A DNA stretch of 64,000 bases from Alnus glutinosa (Eukaryota > Streptophyta > Magnoliopsida > Fagales > Betulaceae), in NCBI RefSeq assembly GCF_958979055.1, contig NC_084899.1, forward strand, positions 1,810,501 through 1,874,500. The letters are read 5' to 3'. A program made the translations under genes and the position numbers. A model generated the notes under the pieces. The model made no database searches. It saw only the letters and a program-made list of their open reading frames with translations, and was not told the origin of the DNA. How positions within the stretch are numbered: the stretch's first letter is position 1; each line of letters begins with the position of its first letter. Positions 35,385-48,100 of the stretch are shown piece after piece.

Positions 35385-36040
35385 AGTACAGATAATCACG
35401 TATTATACCGTTAGATAGATGTTAATTTAATAGATTAAATTTTTTAAAAAAATTATTTTAATCCTGACCGGACGAAAACTGTCTTTTTATACTACCCATT
35501 CAGCTGGAATCCTTGAAACCGTTAGCACAATCATTTTTTTTTTTTTTTTTTTTTGAGGGGGTTGATTGTTTTGTAGAAGATTTCTCGACACTAGTGATAA
35601 TAGGGAACTGTTAAAAATGTATGTGAAAATTATCCGTTTTAATGACAAATGTCAATTTAATAGATTATGTATGAAAATTTTTTCTCCATCCGGTTAGGAA
35701 GAAAACTACCGTTTGTATGACCTATGCAACCCGAACCCTTGAAATTGTTAACGCAATTATTATTTTTTTTGTTTGGGGGGAGGGAGGGAATAATTTCACA
35801 AACAATGTTTTGTAGAAGGTTTCTTGACAAGTGTTAATAGGACACTGTTTAAAAACACGTGAAAATTACATGTTTTAAAGACACACACATATATATATGC
35901 TAGTTTAATAAATTAGGTCGGACAAGTTTTCCTCTTTTCCAGTTTGAAGGAAAACTGTCTTTTATATGATTTGTTCGGTCCGAATCCTTTGAAATTGTTT
36001 GCTTCTTGTCGAGTGATAATAGGACACTGTTAACAACATG
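35385..36040. repeat. Three diverged tandem copies, about 220-240 bp each
   Basis: The series atg..aatttaatagatta, cctc/ccatccgg..gaaaactgtcttttat, gaatccttgaaa..gtta, a T-run, then gtagaagatttctcgaca..tgataatagg recurs three times (starting about 35385, 35610 and 35845). The third copy is shortened at its right end. Confidence 0.65.
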
Positions 36041-37169
36041 TGGATGACCCATTGGCATGATATGTTTTAACTGTTTTATAAGATCCCTAACTCAATTAAA
36101 ACTGATGGGAGTGTCAACCAGAAGTTTCAAAGAAAGAATATATACATATATATATATATTTTATTTTTAAAGTTTCAAATTTGTTTAATGCCAATGCCTT
36201 TTACTTTTTGATGTAGCTATGATGCACGCATATCTTCACTTCCTTTAATGAAGATTTAGAATGAAGTTTGGGGCCTCTTAAATTATTGAACATTAAATCT
36301 TTTGCTAAAGAGATTGATCATCATCGCATGAGATTATTTAAAACATTGTTAAGGATGGGTCACGGTATCAATACCATCATGGTGTTTACTGTCACCGAAT
36401 TTTATTTTTACCTTTATCTCCCATCATCCGTAAATATCGTAAAAACCGTGAACTGTGAAGAGAAAATTTATCAGCTCAGTGTGTTAAGTCGATAACTACT
36501 GTTTAAAATGCACGTAAGAATTACAGGTATTTTGTACACGTGTCCAATGCCTTGAAAGCAACATCAATGAAAGAAATAATTGTTGGTGTATAAAGTAAGT
36601 TCCTCTAATTTCGAAAATGTCACTTCTCAACAAGGTTTTATCCAACAACACTCAATTAGACAACACAATGAAAAAGGCAAAAATGAAATCTTCTTTACTG
36701 AAAGGTAAATCAGAGAGTCTTTTGTCCATTATTAGTTAACCGACTAGTAAAAGTAGGTTCCACCCATTATCTTCTCCAAGATTAACAGAAGAAAGTGAAC
36801 CTTTAAAAGAGGTAGGAGAGAAGTACATGGTAGGCTTCATAAAATTTCATTCACTTGGCCTCCTACACTCAACTCTCTAAGTTTTGTATGGACCATGACA
36901 TATTCTTCTATCTTGGAAGTATGTTCTGAATGGGCCGTATGACTCCAAATCTAATGATTTCACTTTTTTTTTTTTTTTTTAAAATAAAATAGTTTAAACT
37001 TTAACTTTTTAATAAGTAATGATTCAACAATTGAGATGAATTGCAATTTACCTTATAGAAAGTTTAAGGTAATATTAATTTGGTGATATAGTTTATCAAG
37101 GACCAATCCTTTAACCTAAGCTGTGTTCGTCGGAGGATAAGGACCAACGCTATCAAATGGGCCCCTCTT

Positions 37170-37620
37170 CCTTTGGAGGGTAACTTTTTGGCGGCTCCCA
37201 ACCCAAAAGGTTCATCACGAGAAACCTATACCCATTGCCACGTCACCATTACAACAAACAGTAAGACTACTCTTACAACTGCCTGTAAAGGAGAATATTT
37301 GTCAGTTGTTACCCATATCACAACAACCACGTCTGCTACACGCCTAAACAAGGCAATCCGCATCAACATAATACTTTCAAACCAGATAGTATCACGTAGC
37401 CCATGTTGTTATACCCCATCCCCAATAAATAGGAGACCACTTGTAACAGGTAGGTTTCTAAGCTCATTTTCTTCACTTTCTCGCTCTCCATTCCCTCCTT
37501 GGAGAATCTCCCTCTAACTTAGACATCATAATGCTTCTCGCCAATACCTTCGACAAATCACTTCTGCCTCTTGTCTGTCTCTCTGCAGGTCTCCTTGAAC
37601 GAACTACGAACGTGCAGTCA
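37170..37620 (+). mobile_element. Possible LTR fragment (gypsy-like core promoter)
   Basis: A stretch with internal TATA-like caataaataggagacc near 37422 followed by a pyrimidine-rich leader (ctttctcgctctccattccc) resembles plant LTR U3-R junctions. No terminal repeats or target duplication were identified. Confidence 0.3.
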
Positions 37621-38129
37621 ACTGTACCAAACAGTAATCATGGCCCATTAAGCAATCATGCAAGCAAAACATACTAATCCATCGACTATCAATAATAATT
37701 ATTATTATTTTTGTGTGAGGACTAGTCCATCTCTTTAATGAATATGATTGTTAGCTTTGTATGATTACCTCGTTATGACCCACCCAACGACGGCCCATCG
37801 ATTGATCAGGACCATTGACTTGCTGAGTTGGTGGGCCGTCCCTAACCCCAATTGTACATGGGAGAGGTTGGTGAAAGGCACTATCAACCTTTTATTTTTC
37901 TTGGCATCACAATATCATTATCTCCTTTTGCCTTTGGGTAACTTTGAGCTTTTTTTTTTTGCAAGAAGTAACATGGGCTTCATAAAGCTAATATTAAGTT
38001 CGTGATATTATGGTCATAAATGGCAATGGGGGATGAGGCCCTTGAGGGAGACCTTGAAAGCATCCAAGAGGGAAAATAGTCACTAGTCACACACACACAG
38101 ACACAGACACTTGGATATGAGAGCTCTGC

Positions 38130-38137
38130 TATATATA
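38130..38137 (+). promoter_or_regulatory. Candidate TATA box of the polyamine oxidase gene
   Basis: TATATATA in gctatatatatta, 165 bp upstream of the start codon. It would place transcription start near 38165 and give a 5' UTR of about 135 bp rich in pyrimidines. Confidence 0.45.
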
Positions 38138-38301
38138 TTAATGGTAGACCTCAAGAAAGTAGAGCCCTGTCTTTATTTACACAAAATTAAACAAGTACAA
38201 TAAAAAAAAAAAATACCCTTTATAAGTTTCTCACAGGCAACTACTCAATCTCACCTCACAGTTGTTTCTCTTCTTCTCTTGTCATATTTCTCTTAGAAAA
38301 A

Positions 38302-39978
38302 ATGATGGCTAAGAAGCCAAGAATTGTGATAATTGGAGCAGGAATGGCTGGCCTTACAGCAGCCAACAAGCTCTACACTGCCACTGCCTCCAGAGACATG
38401 TTTGAGCTGTGTGTTGTGGAAGGTGGGAGAAGAATTGGTGGCAGAATCAACACTTCTGAGTTTGGTGGTGACCGGATTGAGATGGGTGCAACGTGGATCC
38501 ATGGCATTGGAGGCAGCCCAGTTCATCAAATTGCTCAAGAAATCCATGCACTGGAGTCCGAGCAGCCATGGGAGTGCATGGACGGGTTCTCCGACGAGCC
38601 GACCACTGTTGCTGAAGGCGGGTTTGAGCTAAATCCACCAATAGTCGAGCCTGTGACGACCCTCTTCAAGAACCTGATGGATTATGCTCAGGGGAAGCTG
38701 GCTGAAGACAGTGCAGGGAGTGAAGAAATTGATTACTTTAAGCTTGCAGCCAAAGCTTTCAAGATTTCTGGAGCCAATGGTGGTCAAGGAAAGCTCAGTG
38801 TTGGTTCTTTTCTACGACGAGGCCTCGATGCTTATTGGGATTCTAAAAAAGACCAAGAAGAGCTCAAAGGGTATGGCAACTGGAGCAGAAGGTTGCTGGA
38901 AGAAGCTGTCTTTGCAATGCATGAGAACACCCAGAGGACTTATACATCGGCTGGTGATCTTTTGACTTTAGATTATAGCGCAGAAAGCGAATATCGTATG
39001 TTTCCTGGTGAGGAAATCACCATTGCTAAAGGGTACTTGAGCATAATTGAATCACTAGCTTCTGTGCTACCACCTGGTCTAGTCCAATTAGGCCGAAAGG
39101 TCACAAGAATTGAATGGCAGCCTGAAGGCCATGAATCATCAGCCATGGAAAATGGTCATGCTGCTAGTGCTAGGCCTGTGAAGCTACATTTCTGTGACGG
39201 GTCGAATATGTTGGCTGATCATGTCATTGTCACGGTTTCATTAGGAGTACTTAAAGCCGGAATTCGTGAAGATTCAGGTATGTTCAATCCTCCCCTGCCT
39301 TCATTTAAGTCCGAGGCAATATCAAGGCTCGGATATAGTGTTGTCAACAAGTTGTTTGTGCAAGTGAAAGGCAACGATGTCAACAAGTTCCCATCTCTCC
39401 AATTGGTTTTCCATCGACCGGACTCAGAATTCCGGCATAAAAAAATACCTTGGTGGATGAGGAGGACAGCTACTCTGTGCCCAATTTACAACAATTCGAG
39501 TGTCCTGCTATCTTGGTTTGCAGGGAAAGAAGCATTAGAGCTTGAATCACTTGAAGATGAACAGATCGTTAATGGGGTCTCAACAACAATCTTTAGCTTT
39601 CTATCACAAACCCACAAGGAAGTGAACTCTAACTCCCATGAATTATGCAATGGAAAGGTGAATTCTGCGGAAAACTCTCATGGAAGTGAAGTGAAAGTCA
39701 CAAAGATATTGAAGAGCCAATGGGGTAATGATCCATTGTTTTTGGGGTCTTACAGTTATGTTGCTGTTGGGTCAAGTGGCGATGATTTGGATAAAATGGC
39801 CGAGCCACTGCCAAAACTTAGCAGTTGTGAGCCTGCTGCTGCTCCCCCTCCACTTCAAATTCTCTTTGCAGGGGAGGCAACACACAGAACCCACTATTCT
39901 ACAACGCATGGAGCTTACTTCAGTGGTCTTAGAGAAGCCAAGAGGCTTCTTCAACATTATCACAGTGTCGGGGTTTAG
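38302..39978 (+). CDS. PAO5: Polyamine oxidase, PAO5 type (intronless)
   Basis: Uninterrupted 558-aa frame, MMAKKPRIVIIGAGMAGLTA to HSVGV and TAG. The N-terminus has the FAD dinucleotide-binding GxGxxG (GAGMAG, residues 12-17), then the GGRRIGGRI motif and the amine-oxidase ATWIHGIGG motif. K350 in GYSVVNKLFVQ is at the position expected for the conserved flavin-proximal lysine. The C-terminal FAD motif is FAGEATHRTHYSTTHGAY (about 522-539). No peroxisomal SKL-type tail and no signal peptide, so it is predicted cytosolic. Family knowledge: the Arabidopsis PAO5 gene is likewise intronless and its product oxidises thermospermine and related polyamines back toward spermidine, affecting xylem development. 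FAD and O2 (or dehydrogenase) chemistry at this locus is inferred from homology. Confidence 0.94.
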   Translation: MMAKKPRIVIIGAGMAGLTAANKLYTATASRDMFELCVVEGGRRIGGRINTSEFGGDRIEMGATWIHGIGGSPVHQIAQEIHALESEQPWECMDGFSDEPTTVAEGGFELNPPIVEPVTTLFKNLMDYAQGKLAEDSAGSEEIDYFKLAAKAFKISGANGGQGKLSVGSFLRRGLDAYWDSKKDQEELKGYGNWSRRLLEEAVFAMHENTQRTYTSAGDLLTLDYSAESEYRMFPGEEITIAKGYLSIIESLASVLPPGLVQLGRKVTRIEWQPEGHESSAMENGHAASARPVKLHFCDGSNMLADHVIVTVSLGVLKAGIREDSGMFNPPLPSFKSEAISRLGYSVVNKLFVQVKGNDVNKFPSLQLVFHRPDSEFRHKKIPWWMRRTATLCPIYNNSSVLLSWFAGKEALELESLEDEQIVNGVSTTIFSFLSQTHKEVNSNSHELCNGKVNSAENSHGSEVKVTKILKSQWGNDPLFLGSYSYVAVGSSGDDLDKMAEPLPKLSSCEPAAAPPPLQILFAGEATHRTHYSTTHGAYFSGLREAKRLLQHYHSVGV

Positions 39979-41149
39979 GACACTTAGTACTTTTAATTTT
40001 TTTTTTAATGAAGATTTGTTTCTATAATATCACTCTCATTTTCATCTAAAGCATCTTTCTCTTTCTTTAAAGTGGGTTAGAGTGGGAGGAAAAGAAAAGA
40101 AAATTATGAAGGATGAAAAGAGAGAGAGACGAGGGAACATTTTTAGATGTACTGCAAGAATTAAAGAACTTTCCTTTCATTTTTTTTTTTAATTTTTTAA
40201 TTTTTTTTTTTCTGTTGCTTTCTCTTTGTATGTGAGTGTAGTTTTGCTTTTCATTTGATCCCTTTATGCTCAAAGCAAACCAACTGAGATTGTGTTTGAC
40301 ATTTAATATCTAAAAGTAAAGAACAAGAAAGCTTTGGATCCCACCTCTCTCTCTCTCTCTCTCTCTCACCAAGTGTGTTTTTGTTTTGCTTCGTCCAATG
40401 GACAGGATCCGATAAACCCGGTTCTTTCCAGCTCGGAGTCTCTTGATCACCAGCTCCTTTTGTTTCACTGCCCATGACATTGTGTTCTTGAATCCAAACA
40501 AGCCCTTATCACTCACAATTTCTAAGGCATTCCTTTGTTCGAGTTAGATTAGACCATTGAGTACTTGGGACAAACAAATGAGCTGGTCACATGAATATGG
40601 GATAGAACCACCAATCTTTAGGGTCCCATCTAGTACATCTCCTCCCATATTGGCCAACAGGAACCAATCACACCAGTAACCAAAATGTCCTTAACAAATA
40701 ACAATGAGACAGAATTGGAGATGCCTCTGGTCCTCTGATTGCTTTCATTTTTTGTACAGAAGCTCTCTTGGATTGGACCCATTAGAATGTTAGGTCCCAT
40801 TCAATTCATAACATGTTGGAAGCCAGACATACACTCTAAGACAGTTAGCTCTTAGTTGACAGCACCAGTGGCTTATAGCCAGTAGGTACCATTAGATTTC
40901 TCTACACAGCAAATCAATGCTAGATTCCGAAAATGACTGTCCATAAGCATAAATAGCACAGATACCCTTCACATTTCTGATATCATACTAATCTCAATCC
41001 CTCACTCCAACCGCATAATTTGAAGCTGAACAATGCCCATGCTCTGTCGTAATCCAAGTCCACATCCCTATATATTTTTCTGTCGGATTTTGCAACATGT
41101 ATTAAGTGTTTTTTTCGTACCAGTTCAGTTATTTGCACAAGTTGACATA

Positions 41150-41470
41150 AAACTGACACGAACCTTGGATAGAAAGAATTCACCCTTAAAGACCAGCTTG
41201 CAAGGGGAGGGTGCTCAAGAGCTTTTTAACACATGCTTATTTGAGCCAATGAGCCATATATGCCATGCTTCAGCCTATAGGTCGCCCCTTCCGTCACTCG
41301 ACCATAAAGCTGCAACCCATTCAATTACATGCTCGACGAGCTGCGTTTGATCCCATACTCGATGTGATGGTTGTCTTTGATATCAAATGATACAAACCTT
41401 GAGTAGAACTCACTCTTGAAAACTGGCTTGCAAGGAAAAGGTGTCCAAAAGCTTATATACTTATGGTTAA
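41150..41470. repeat. Two related segments about 240 bp apart
   Basis: 41155-41240 (gaaccttggatagaaagaattcaccctt..gcttgcaaggggagggtgctcaagagctttttaa, split here) and 41392-41465 share accttg.atagaa..tcac, cttgcaagg, agggtg/aaggtg and agagctt/aaagctta in order. They look like ends or copies of one unidentified repeat. Confidence 0.45.
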
Positions 41471-43725
41471 GATTGTACTTAAGTTGTATCGTAACAAAAA
41501 GTTACTGGGTAAGAGTTTTAGGCATGAAAAGGAGGACAAGGGACATGATATAACCATTTTGACCTCATCTTCCGACATTTTCTATCATACCAAACAAGCA
41601 GCAACAAATCAAAGGATCAAAAATTTGCTAGCTTTCTGCCTCGGATTGATTTCATGGGGATTTCTGTTTGGGGATCACTGTATGGTCAAATCAAGAGCTG
41701 CCTATATTGACTCTATTATTGTAGGATTTGCAAGGCTCTCCCCCAAAAAAACTGGAATGCCCCACCTGCTGTCCCTTTTTGCCTCTTATAGGCTTCAATC
41801 AGTCTTGGATGATTGTGCATATCAAAGACCATTCTGTCACCAAGTCCTTGTCTGATTCATAAACAAACCAATTAAATGAGAATCTCCATTCCCTGATCCA
41901 CCACACCTAGTGACTAAATCAACATTTTATCACTTGCCTTTAACTCTCTTTTGCAATCTTAAAAATCATCATTAACAACAATTCATGTTGAGTTAATCAA
42001 CTCTCTAGTCTCTAGTTACTTAATTAATTAAACCAATTTCAACTTTTCAGGATTCACTCAATATACACCAAGTAGATAACCATTCACTAAGAGTGGGACT
42101 TTAGCTTAAGAGATAAGATAAATTAGATAATAAGATGATATGTCCTAAGAATTTTTTTGAGTTGGATGCACTTTTTGACCACTTGGGCTACAAAGCTCGG
42201 GACAATTTAATAGACAACACGTGCAAAATCAACGGTTGAGAGAATGCAAGACGTTACATCTTATATTTGTAAGCTGTTTGCATCTTCCCTTCCTACTCAC
42301 ACATTTGGACCAATTATTTTCGCTTTGAGGGCGACCGAGGTTAATTAATAGTTATTATGGACAAAAAGGTTTTCCCCTAATCCTGTTTAACGAAAGCTTA
42401 CAATTAACTCAATTATAGAGAGTGGGGGGGCTCGAGGCTTGAGCATCATCTTACACCTTTGAACAACATTTCTTTTCCTTTACGAGTCCAACTTTTTTAT
42501 CCTAATGATCGATGCTTGCTTTTACGCAAATCTTAGATTAAAAGTTTGATGATACATCTATATGTATAAGGAGCTGTCTGTCTGCTTTAATCTTTCAAAA
42601 ATCAGATCAACTTTTCTATCCTTGGAGAGCCAATTATGTCAAAAGGACCAAAGCAGCCAAGATAACTGATTTAAGTTAAGTTATCATCTTGGGATCTAAC
42701 CCTTTGCTTTAAAAACCCATTTGTGATGATAGATAGAGATGGCTAGAAGGAGACCCTTTAGCCAAAAGAAAAAACCAGCATGTCTATAAACTTGTGGGGA
42801 GGGAATCTAGAGGTGTAGTCCTACGGATTATTGGGTGTTTGGATGGTTCCCAACTCCCAAATACTCACAAACTGATCATTGAGAATTATGGTCCTATTGA
42901 TGCTATCTTTTACCTACAAAGACATCTCTGATGATGCAAATGCAATCATATTTTTGTAGATCTGTACCTTCACAACATTTAAAAGCAGTATCTTCGTGGA
43001 TTTGTCCTGTTAATAGATGGTCCAATAATGTCAAACCATTTGGGGCAACTATCCGTAGAGAACAAAAATTATGATTTGTATTCATCTTCGCAACTAGGGA
43101 CTTGAGGTAATTGTAAAAGTAATAACTACAAAGGTGGGGTTCTTGTCTTTTTCTTTTGGTTACAGAGTCTAGTAATTAACCTATCCCCCCGACTGGCCGG
43201 TGAGAATTAGCAAACGGGGACGGAACCAGAATGTTTTTTATCGGGGCCATGCCCCCGCCCCCTAATTTTGTGTCTGTCACTGAAGAAGATGTTTCACTCC
43301 TCTTTGAAGTGCTTGTCCCAGTACCATCATTTGTTGGTGCACTTATTCATGTGAATGAGTAATTTTTAGAGGTTATAAGTATGATTAGTGTATATTAAAG
43401 GTTATTTTGTTATAAATTATGTTGTAAGAAGATTCCTCCGACCAAATTTGTAGGAAATTTATATTCTTACTTAGACAAGGAATTTGCATGAAAAAAGTTC
43501 CAATTTGATGTGATACACCAAATCGAAGTTGTGATTTGTGAAAATACTCCTTGACATGACAACAGACATAAGTGCATGGAACATGTTCTAGCAAAATATG
43601 AGAAAAAAAAGGCAGAGAATAGGGTGCCAAAATTTGATACTTTTTCTCTTTATTCGGGTCAGCAAAGTTGTGTATCTTATTAAATCAATAAAAGATCGTA
43701 TTAGCTCATCTATAATTCAATCAAT

Positions 43726-43895
43726 GTCATTCTTCACTGTCCACGTCCATTTCATATCGATTAACGTGACGTATTTTAAATAATATATTTTTTTCATACT
43801 AATTGCCATTGTGTGTTTTAAGTAATTGATATAAAAATTCACTTAAAATACATCACATCAACCGATATAAAACGGATGCGAAGAGTGAATTACTC
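43726..43895. mobile_element. MITE family A, copy 1
   Basis: The left end (cattcttcactg..gtccatttcatatcgattaacgtgacgtatttt, in parts) is the diverged reverse complement of the right end (aaaatacatcacatcaaccg..aaaacggatgcgaagagtgaat). The same termini recur at 57842-57999. AT-rich spacer, non-coding. Confidence 0.65.
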
Positions 43896-44317
43896 ATCCA
43901 ACGTCTTTACTAAGCTTAACCTTATTTTAAATATGATTGGATGGTTTTTTTTACATCTCACGGCTGGGATTGGAGGATCATGAACCAATGCTATATTTTG
44001 TGGTTTAACCGGTGAGGATCATAACCTCTCACCAGTTAGTAGTAGCCAGCCTCCCCTCACCAGGGTGGTTGGGGGTGGTTGGCCACTTCTCTGTTAAAAT
44101 TATGTTTTAAACTTTTTTTTTTAATTTTTTTAAAGTATATTTGTAATTTATAGTAATTGTATCAAATGTCAAATACTGTTGGTAAATGACATGTCATTAA
44201 TTAATTATACTGTAGGTTGATAAAGTGGCATATTTAAAACCAGAGAAGAACCTAATTTTCAAAATTAAAAATATATGGATTAAATTGATATCGCATGAAA
44301 ATCTAGGGACTAAACTT

Positions 44318-44326
44318 GTGTGTGTG

Positions 44327-44370
<44 letters not shown>
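44318..44370. repeat. TG microsatellite joined to a T-homopolymer
   Basis: About eleven TG/GT dinucleotides followed by about 30 T residues. Confidence 0.95.
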
Positions 44371-44376
<6 letters not shown>

Positions 44377-45174
44377 AAATTTATTAGCAAATTCCTTAGG
44401 TTGCCATCACTTGGTGTAGATTAGAGATTGAACAATGATTTGAAACAATCTTTCCCAGCTTTTCTAGATAATGAAGCTTTATCAACTAAGTTACTTAAAT
44501 TAATGATTTGAATTTTGAAAGGATGTGTTGTCAAAAAAAAAAAAAAAAAATCAAAAATCAAAAATCAAAAGGATGTGAGTTGATTAATTGCTAGTGTCCT
44601 CAACCCAATAATGCTTTGGCCCAATATGAACCCAAATGTGACCCATTGTCGGATAACTGACTAATGAGTCGTTTTGAGCAAGATCTTCAGCTAATTAGTA
44701 AGATAATACCAAAATCCCATTAACATGCTTATAGTGAATTTGTAAAGAGATTATAGTAAAAGTTGTAATACTTAAAGTACTTTCCTTTACTGATTAATAC
44801 TAAAGGGTTGTGCTTTAATTCACTCTTTAGTTTTACCTTTCCGTTAGGTATTAATTAAATGATTAAATTCACGATTTGTTATTAACTTAAGCTTTTGAGA
44901 TAACCGGTGATTAGATGTTAATTAATTGATTATTAAGCTTTTAAGATATTTAAGACTTTTTAATTCCTATTTTGGGGCAAGGGTAAAACTGCCATTGGGA
45001 ACTTTAAATTTTGTTGAATGCCACTTAGCTTGTTCTGTAATAGTTGATTAACCTTTTTCACTCTTTTTCTAGAGACATGTAAATGATGTGTTTTTTTTTT
45101 TTAAATCTCAAAACACATTCACAAACATTGCTTCTCTTACGCATCCAGACAATTATCTTCCCAAAAAACTTGGT

Positions 45175-48100
45175 TTATGTTGTTCTTTTGACCAAAGAAA
45201 TCCCCCTTGGGTCACCACCCCATTCTTCAAACACGACCATTAAGTTCCCCTTTGGATACAGCCAAGAGCGTGGAACATGGTACCTGGAATTAAGAATCTT
45301 GTCAGAAATCCTGTTTCAAATATCTGATGTGGGGATGCAATGAGGGATGGTATGAAAACAAGCAAAATTCGTCTCACCATCTTTGAGAGGCCTCCCCACA
45401 ACCACTTTGGCATTTGGTTTCATGGTAATATCCAATGTAACTGCATTTGCCACAGCCACCAGTTGCTTTGTTTGCAGCCCAGTGGCGCCCAATGCTTTGG
45501 CCATTTATCCATATCTCACCTTTTCCCATGCTAATCATATCTACAGCCAATGGTTCATTTCCTTCTGGTGCATCAAAAGTAGTCTGCAAAAACCAACCAT
45601 GAAATCAACTTCTGTACAAAAACTACCATACTTTTGTCTCAGATTCTTGAAGAGAATTGGGGAAAAAATTTAGTTGGTTAGCAGGATGGTTCTCACCTTG
45701 TACCAAGTCAGAGGCCTCTTTATGGCCAGTGATGATCCTCCTGTCCACTTCACAGAGCTGCTTCCTTTGAATGAAAAAACACTTAAAGCTTCACCTTCTA
45801 GACCTTTCTGCTCAGAACCATGCACAGAAGTTAGATTATATGCCAACTTCATCAATCATACCTAATATGATGTCGATCAAGAAACTGTTCCTAACTGTTT
45901 GTTGAATGACACTGTGCATTGCTTTCATCTTAGCATGCATTGGGTACTTTAAGTTTTATTATTGGATAAATCATTCCAAAAGTTACTGCATAATAATGTT
46001 TTCTCTACGACTCCGGTGTGATTTGACTCACTTAAAGCCCGATGAACTTAATTACTGACTCGGACTCTGTTAGGGCTAAAAATTTTTGACACGTCCTGTA
46101 AATCCTAAATGAACTCAACATGAAATTAGCAGGTAAATGTTGCGGGTTCTGACCCGTTTAAATAAATGGGTTGGGTTAGGATTTGACCTATATAGTCTTA
46201 TACCCATGCTTTGACAAAATCCGAACCAGACACGCGAATACGAATTGCAACCCCTACGATTCATGCTGCTGGTAACTTTTGAATTCTTTTTCAGTGCGAT
46301 GAGAAATTGCCATTTCATTTGAGATCAGTACAACAGGGTGTTGAGGAAACAAACCTTGTGAGACCATTCCCATTTTGTCAAGTCCCATTTTCCATCATTG
46401 ACTCCCTCCAATGTGACTGGGCCAAGAACCCCAGCATTCCATGTCTCAAAATGCAGGCCAATATTCTGAAATCAATCAAATATGAGAACAAAATGTGAGG
46501 TTCCCCTGCCAACAAGAATGTTTTGTAAAAGAGTAGACTGATCAGGGATGATCAAAACACTGACCGGGAGACCAACAGTAGAGCTTAACAAAGCAAGCTT
46601 GTTGACACCAGGTTTCAGGGCCACCCTGCCACTAAATGTTAGTTTTGGAGTTTCATAACTCCCATAAGCATTTCCTGGCAAAGTTAAAAAAAAAAAAAAA
46701 AATCCATGAGTTAAAAGGATGACAATAATTAAGATCAACTCAGATTCACTGAGCTTTATTTCCCAAAACTCTGCTTGTATAGCTAGCCAGAATGTCTACC
46801 AACTGATTGACCGTTGACAAAAACTTGCAAAGCATGGCCTGCTGATGCAACAGTGAGGAAAGGAAGCCGTCCAGTCTCTAGAAATTCTTCATCTCCTCCT
46901 ATAGTGATGCTGTTGCAACAACAAAAAATAAAATAAAAAATCCAAAAGTGAAGTAAGAACAATGATGGTTTAGAAGCTCTCAAAAAGCATTTTGACTAAA
47001 ATTCCAAAGAGTACCATGATAGGTACGTACTTTTAAATCACATTCATTCCAGACTTAATCATTTTAATTATATTCTAAACCTCTTTCTCAGGTGTGGGTT
47101 TAAATTTCCCGTCAACAAGTAAGACCCAACTTGTGAAATTTTTAACTGAAATAGAGGGGTGAATGACGAAGACAATGTTCGAATTCAAGACATTTAATAT
47201 GATAATTAACTTGTTAAATCACTCATCATCCTAAAAGCTTAAGCCAATAGAAATGATAAACTTAATCATTTAAATTATATTCTAACACGTTCTATAATTA
47301 TACTCACTCTGTCATGTACCACAAGTAATCCGTGGTGTCCCAGGTGACACTAACTTGCTCCTTCAACCCTTTTACTACGAATGAACCTTCATCAGAAGCA
47401 GTGCCAACCCATTCATTGTATGACTCCCACGAGAATCCCCAACTCCATGGCACCATCTTCATATGCATGCCGTTCAAACGGACCTGAATACAAACTTTGA
47501 TCTTCTCATGATTTCAAGAGCTATATATACTTGGAAACGTAAACATAAAAGAGGATTATTATCCGAGAAGAATAGCTAGAAATCTGTCTTTTGCAATGTG
47601 GAAGGTGTAGAGTCAATGGCTGCACCTTCATATTGCAGAAACACCCGCAAGCTATAACTGTAGATGATCACTAATTACTAGCCCGCTCGGATTTGCGGTT
47701 TCAAAACGTGTGATCCAAAAAATAACGATTTTTCTACGTTTTCAAACTGGAATATTTTTAAAACGGACTCCCAAACAATCTACTTTCCACAATTTTGTTT
47801 AAAATCGCAAACTGATGTAAGTTTTGTTAAAAAAGGAAGTTATTATGTAACCAAGAGCTGAAAGAGTCTTTTTTCTTACCTTTGCAGTGTTAAAGGCTTC
47901 AGTTTTGCAGTCAGGAAGAATGCTGATAGACCAAGGAGGCAGATCATATTGGCCATTTCCGAATCGAACTTTTACAGAATATTGCTGGTCGTAGTTTGTT
48001 AGGAATGCAGCACAAACACCAGATTTTGACTTGAAAACATGAACCTAGCTTGTAATAAACAAAAATGAGAACCAAAATTAATTAACTTTTAGATTCAGAA

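Larger units (their letters stand above)
33916..38129. other. Intergenic DNA between the TRIM-like element and PAO5
   Basis: No gene recognised. It contains A-runs (34432-34447, 34787-34816), a three-copy diverged tandem repeat (35385-36040), and an LTR-like fragment (37170-37620). Open frames at 36268-36495 and 37173-37517 show no domain. Confidence 0.5.
39979..45174. other. Intergenic DNA between PAO5 and the first beta-galactosidase
   Basis: No gene supported. Contains a CT microsatellite (40347-40368), a pair of related segments (41150-41240 and 41385-41470), a MITE at 43726-43895, a TG repeat plus T-homopolymer (44318-44370) and a TRIM-type fragment (44855-44930). The open frame at 41463-41855 has no recognisable domain. 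Confidence 0.5.

Noticed and set aside
36268..36495. 75-aa plus-strand frame
   Set aside because: No ATG context, domain or compositional support.
41463..41855. 130-aa plus-strand frame
   Set aside because: No recognisable domain, begins inside a repeat-related segment, no splice or promoter support; may be chance.
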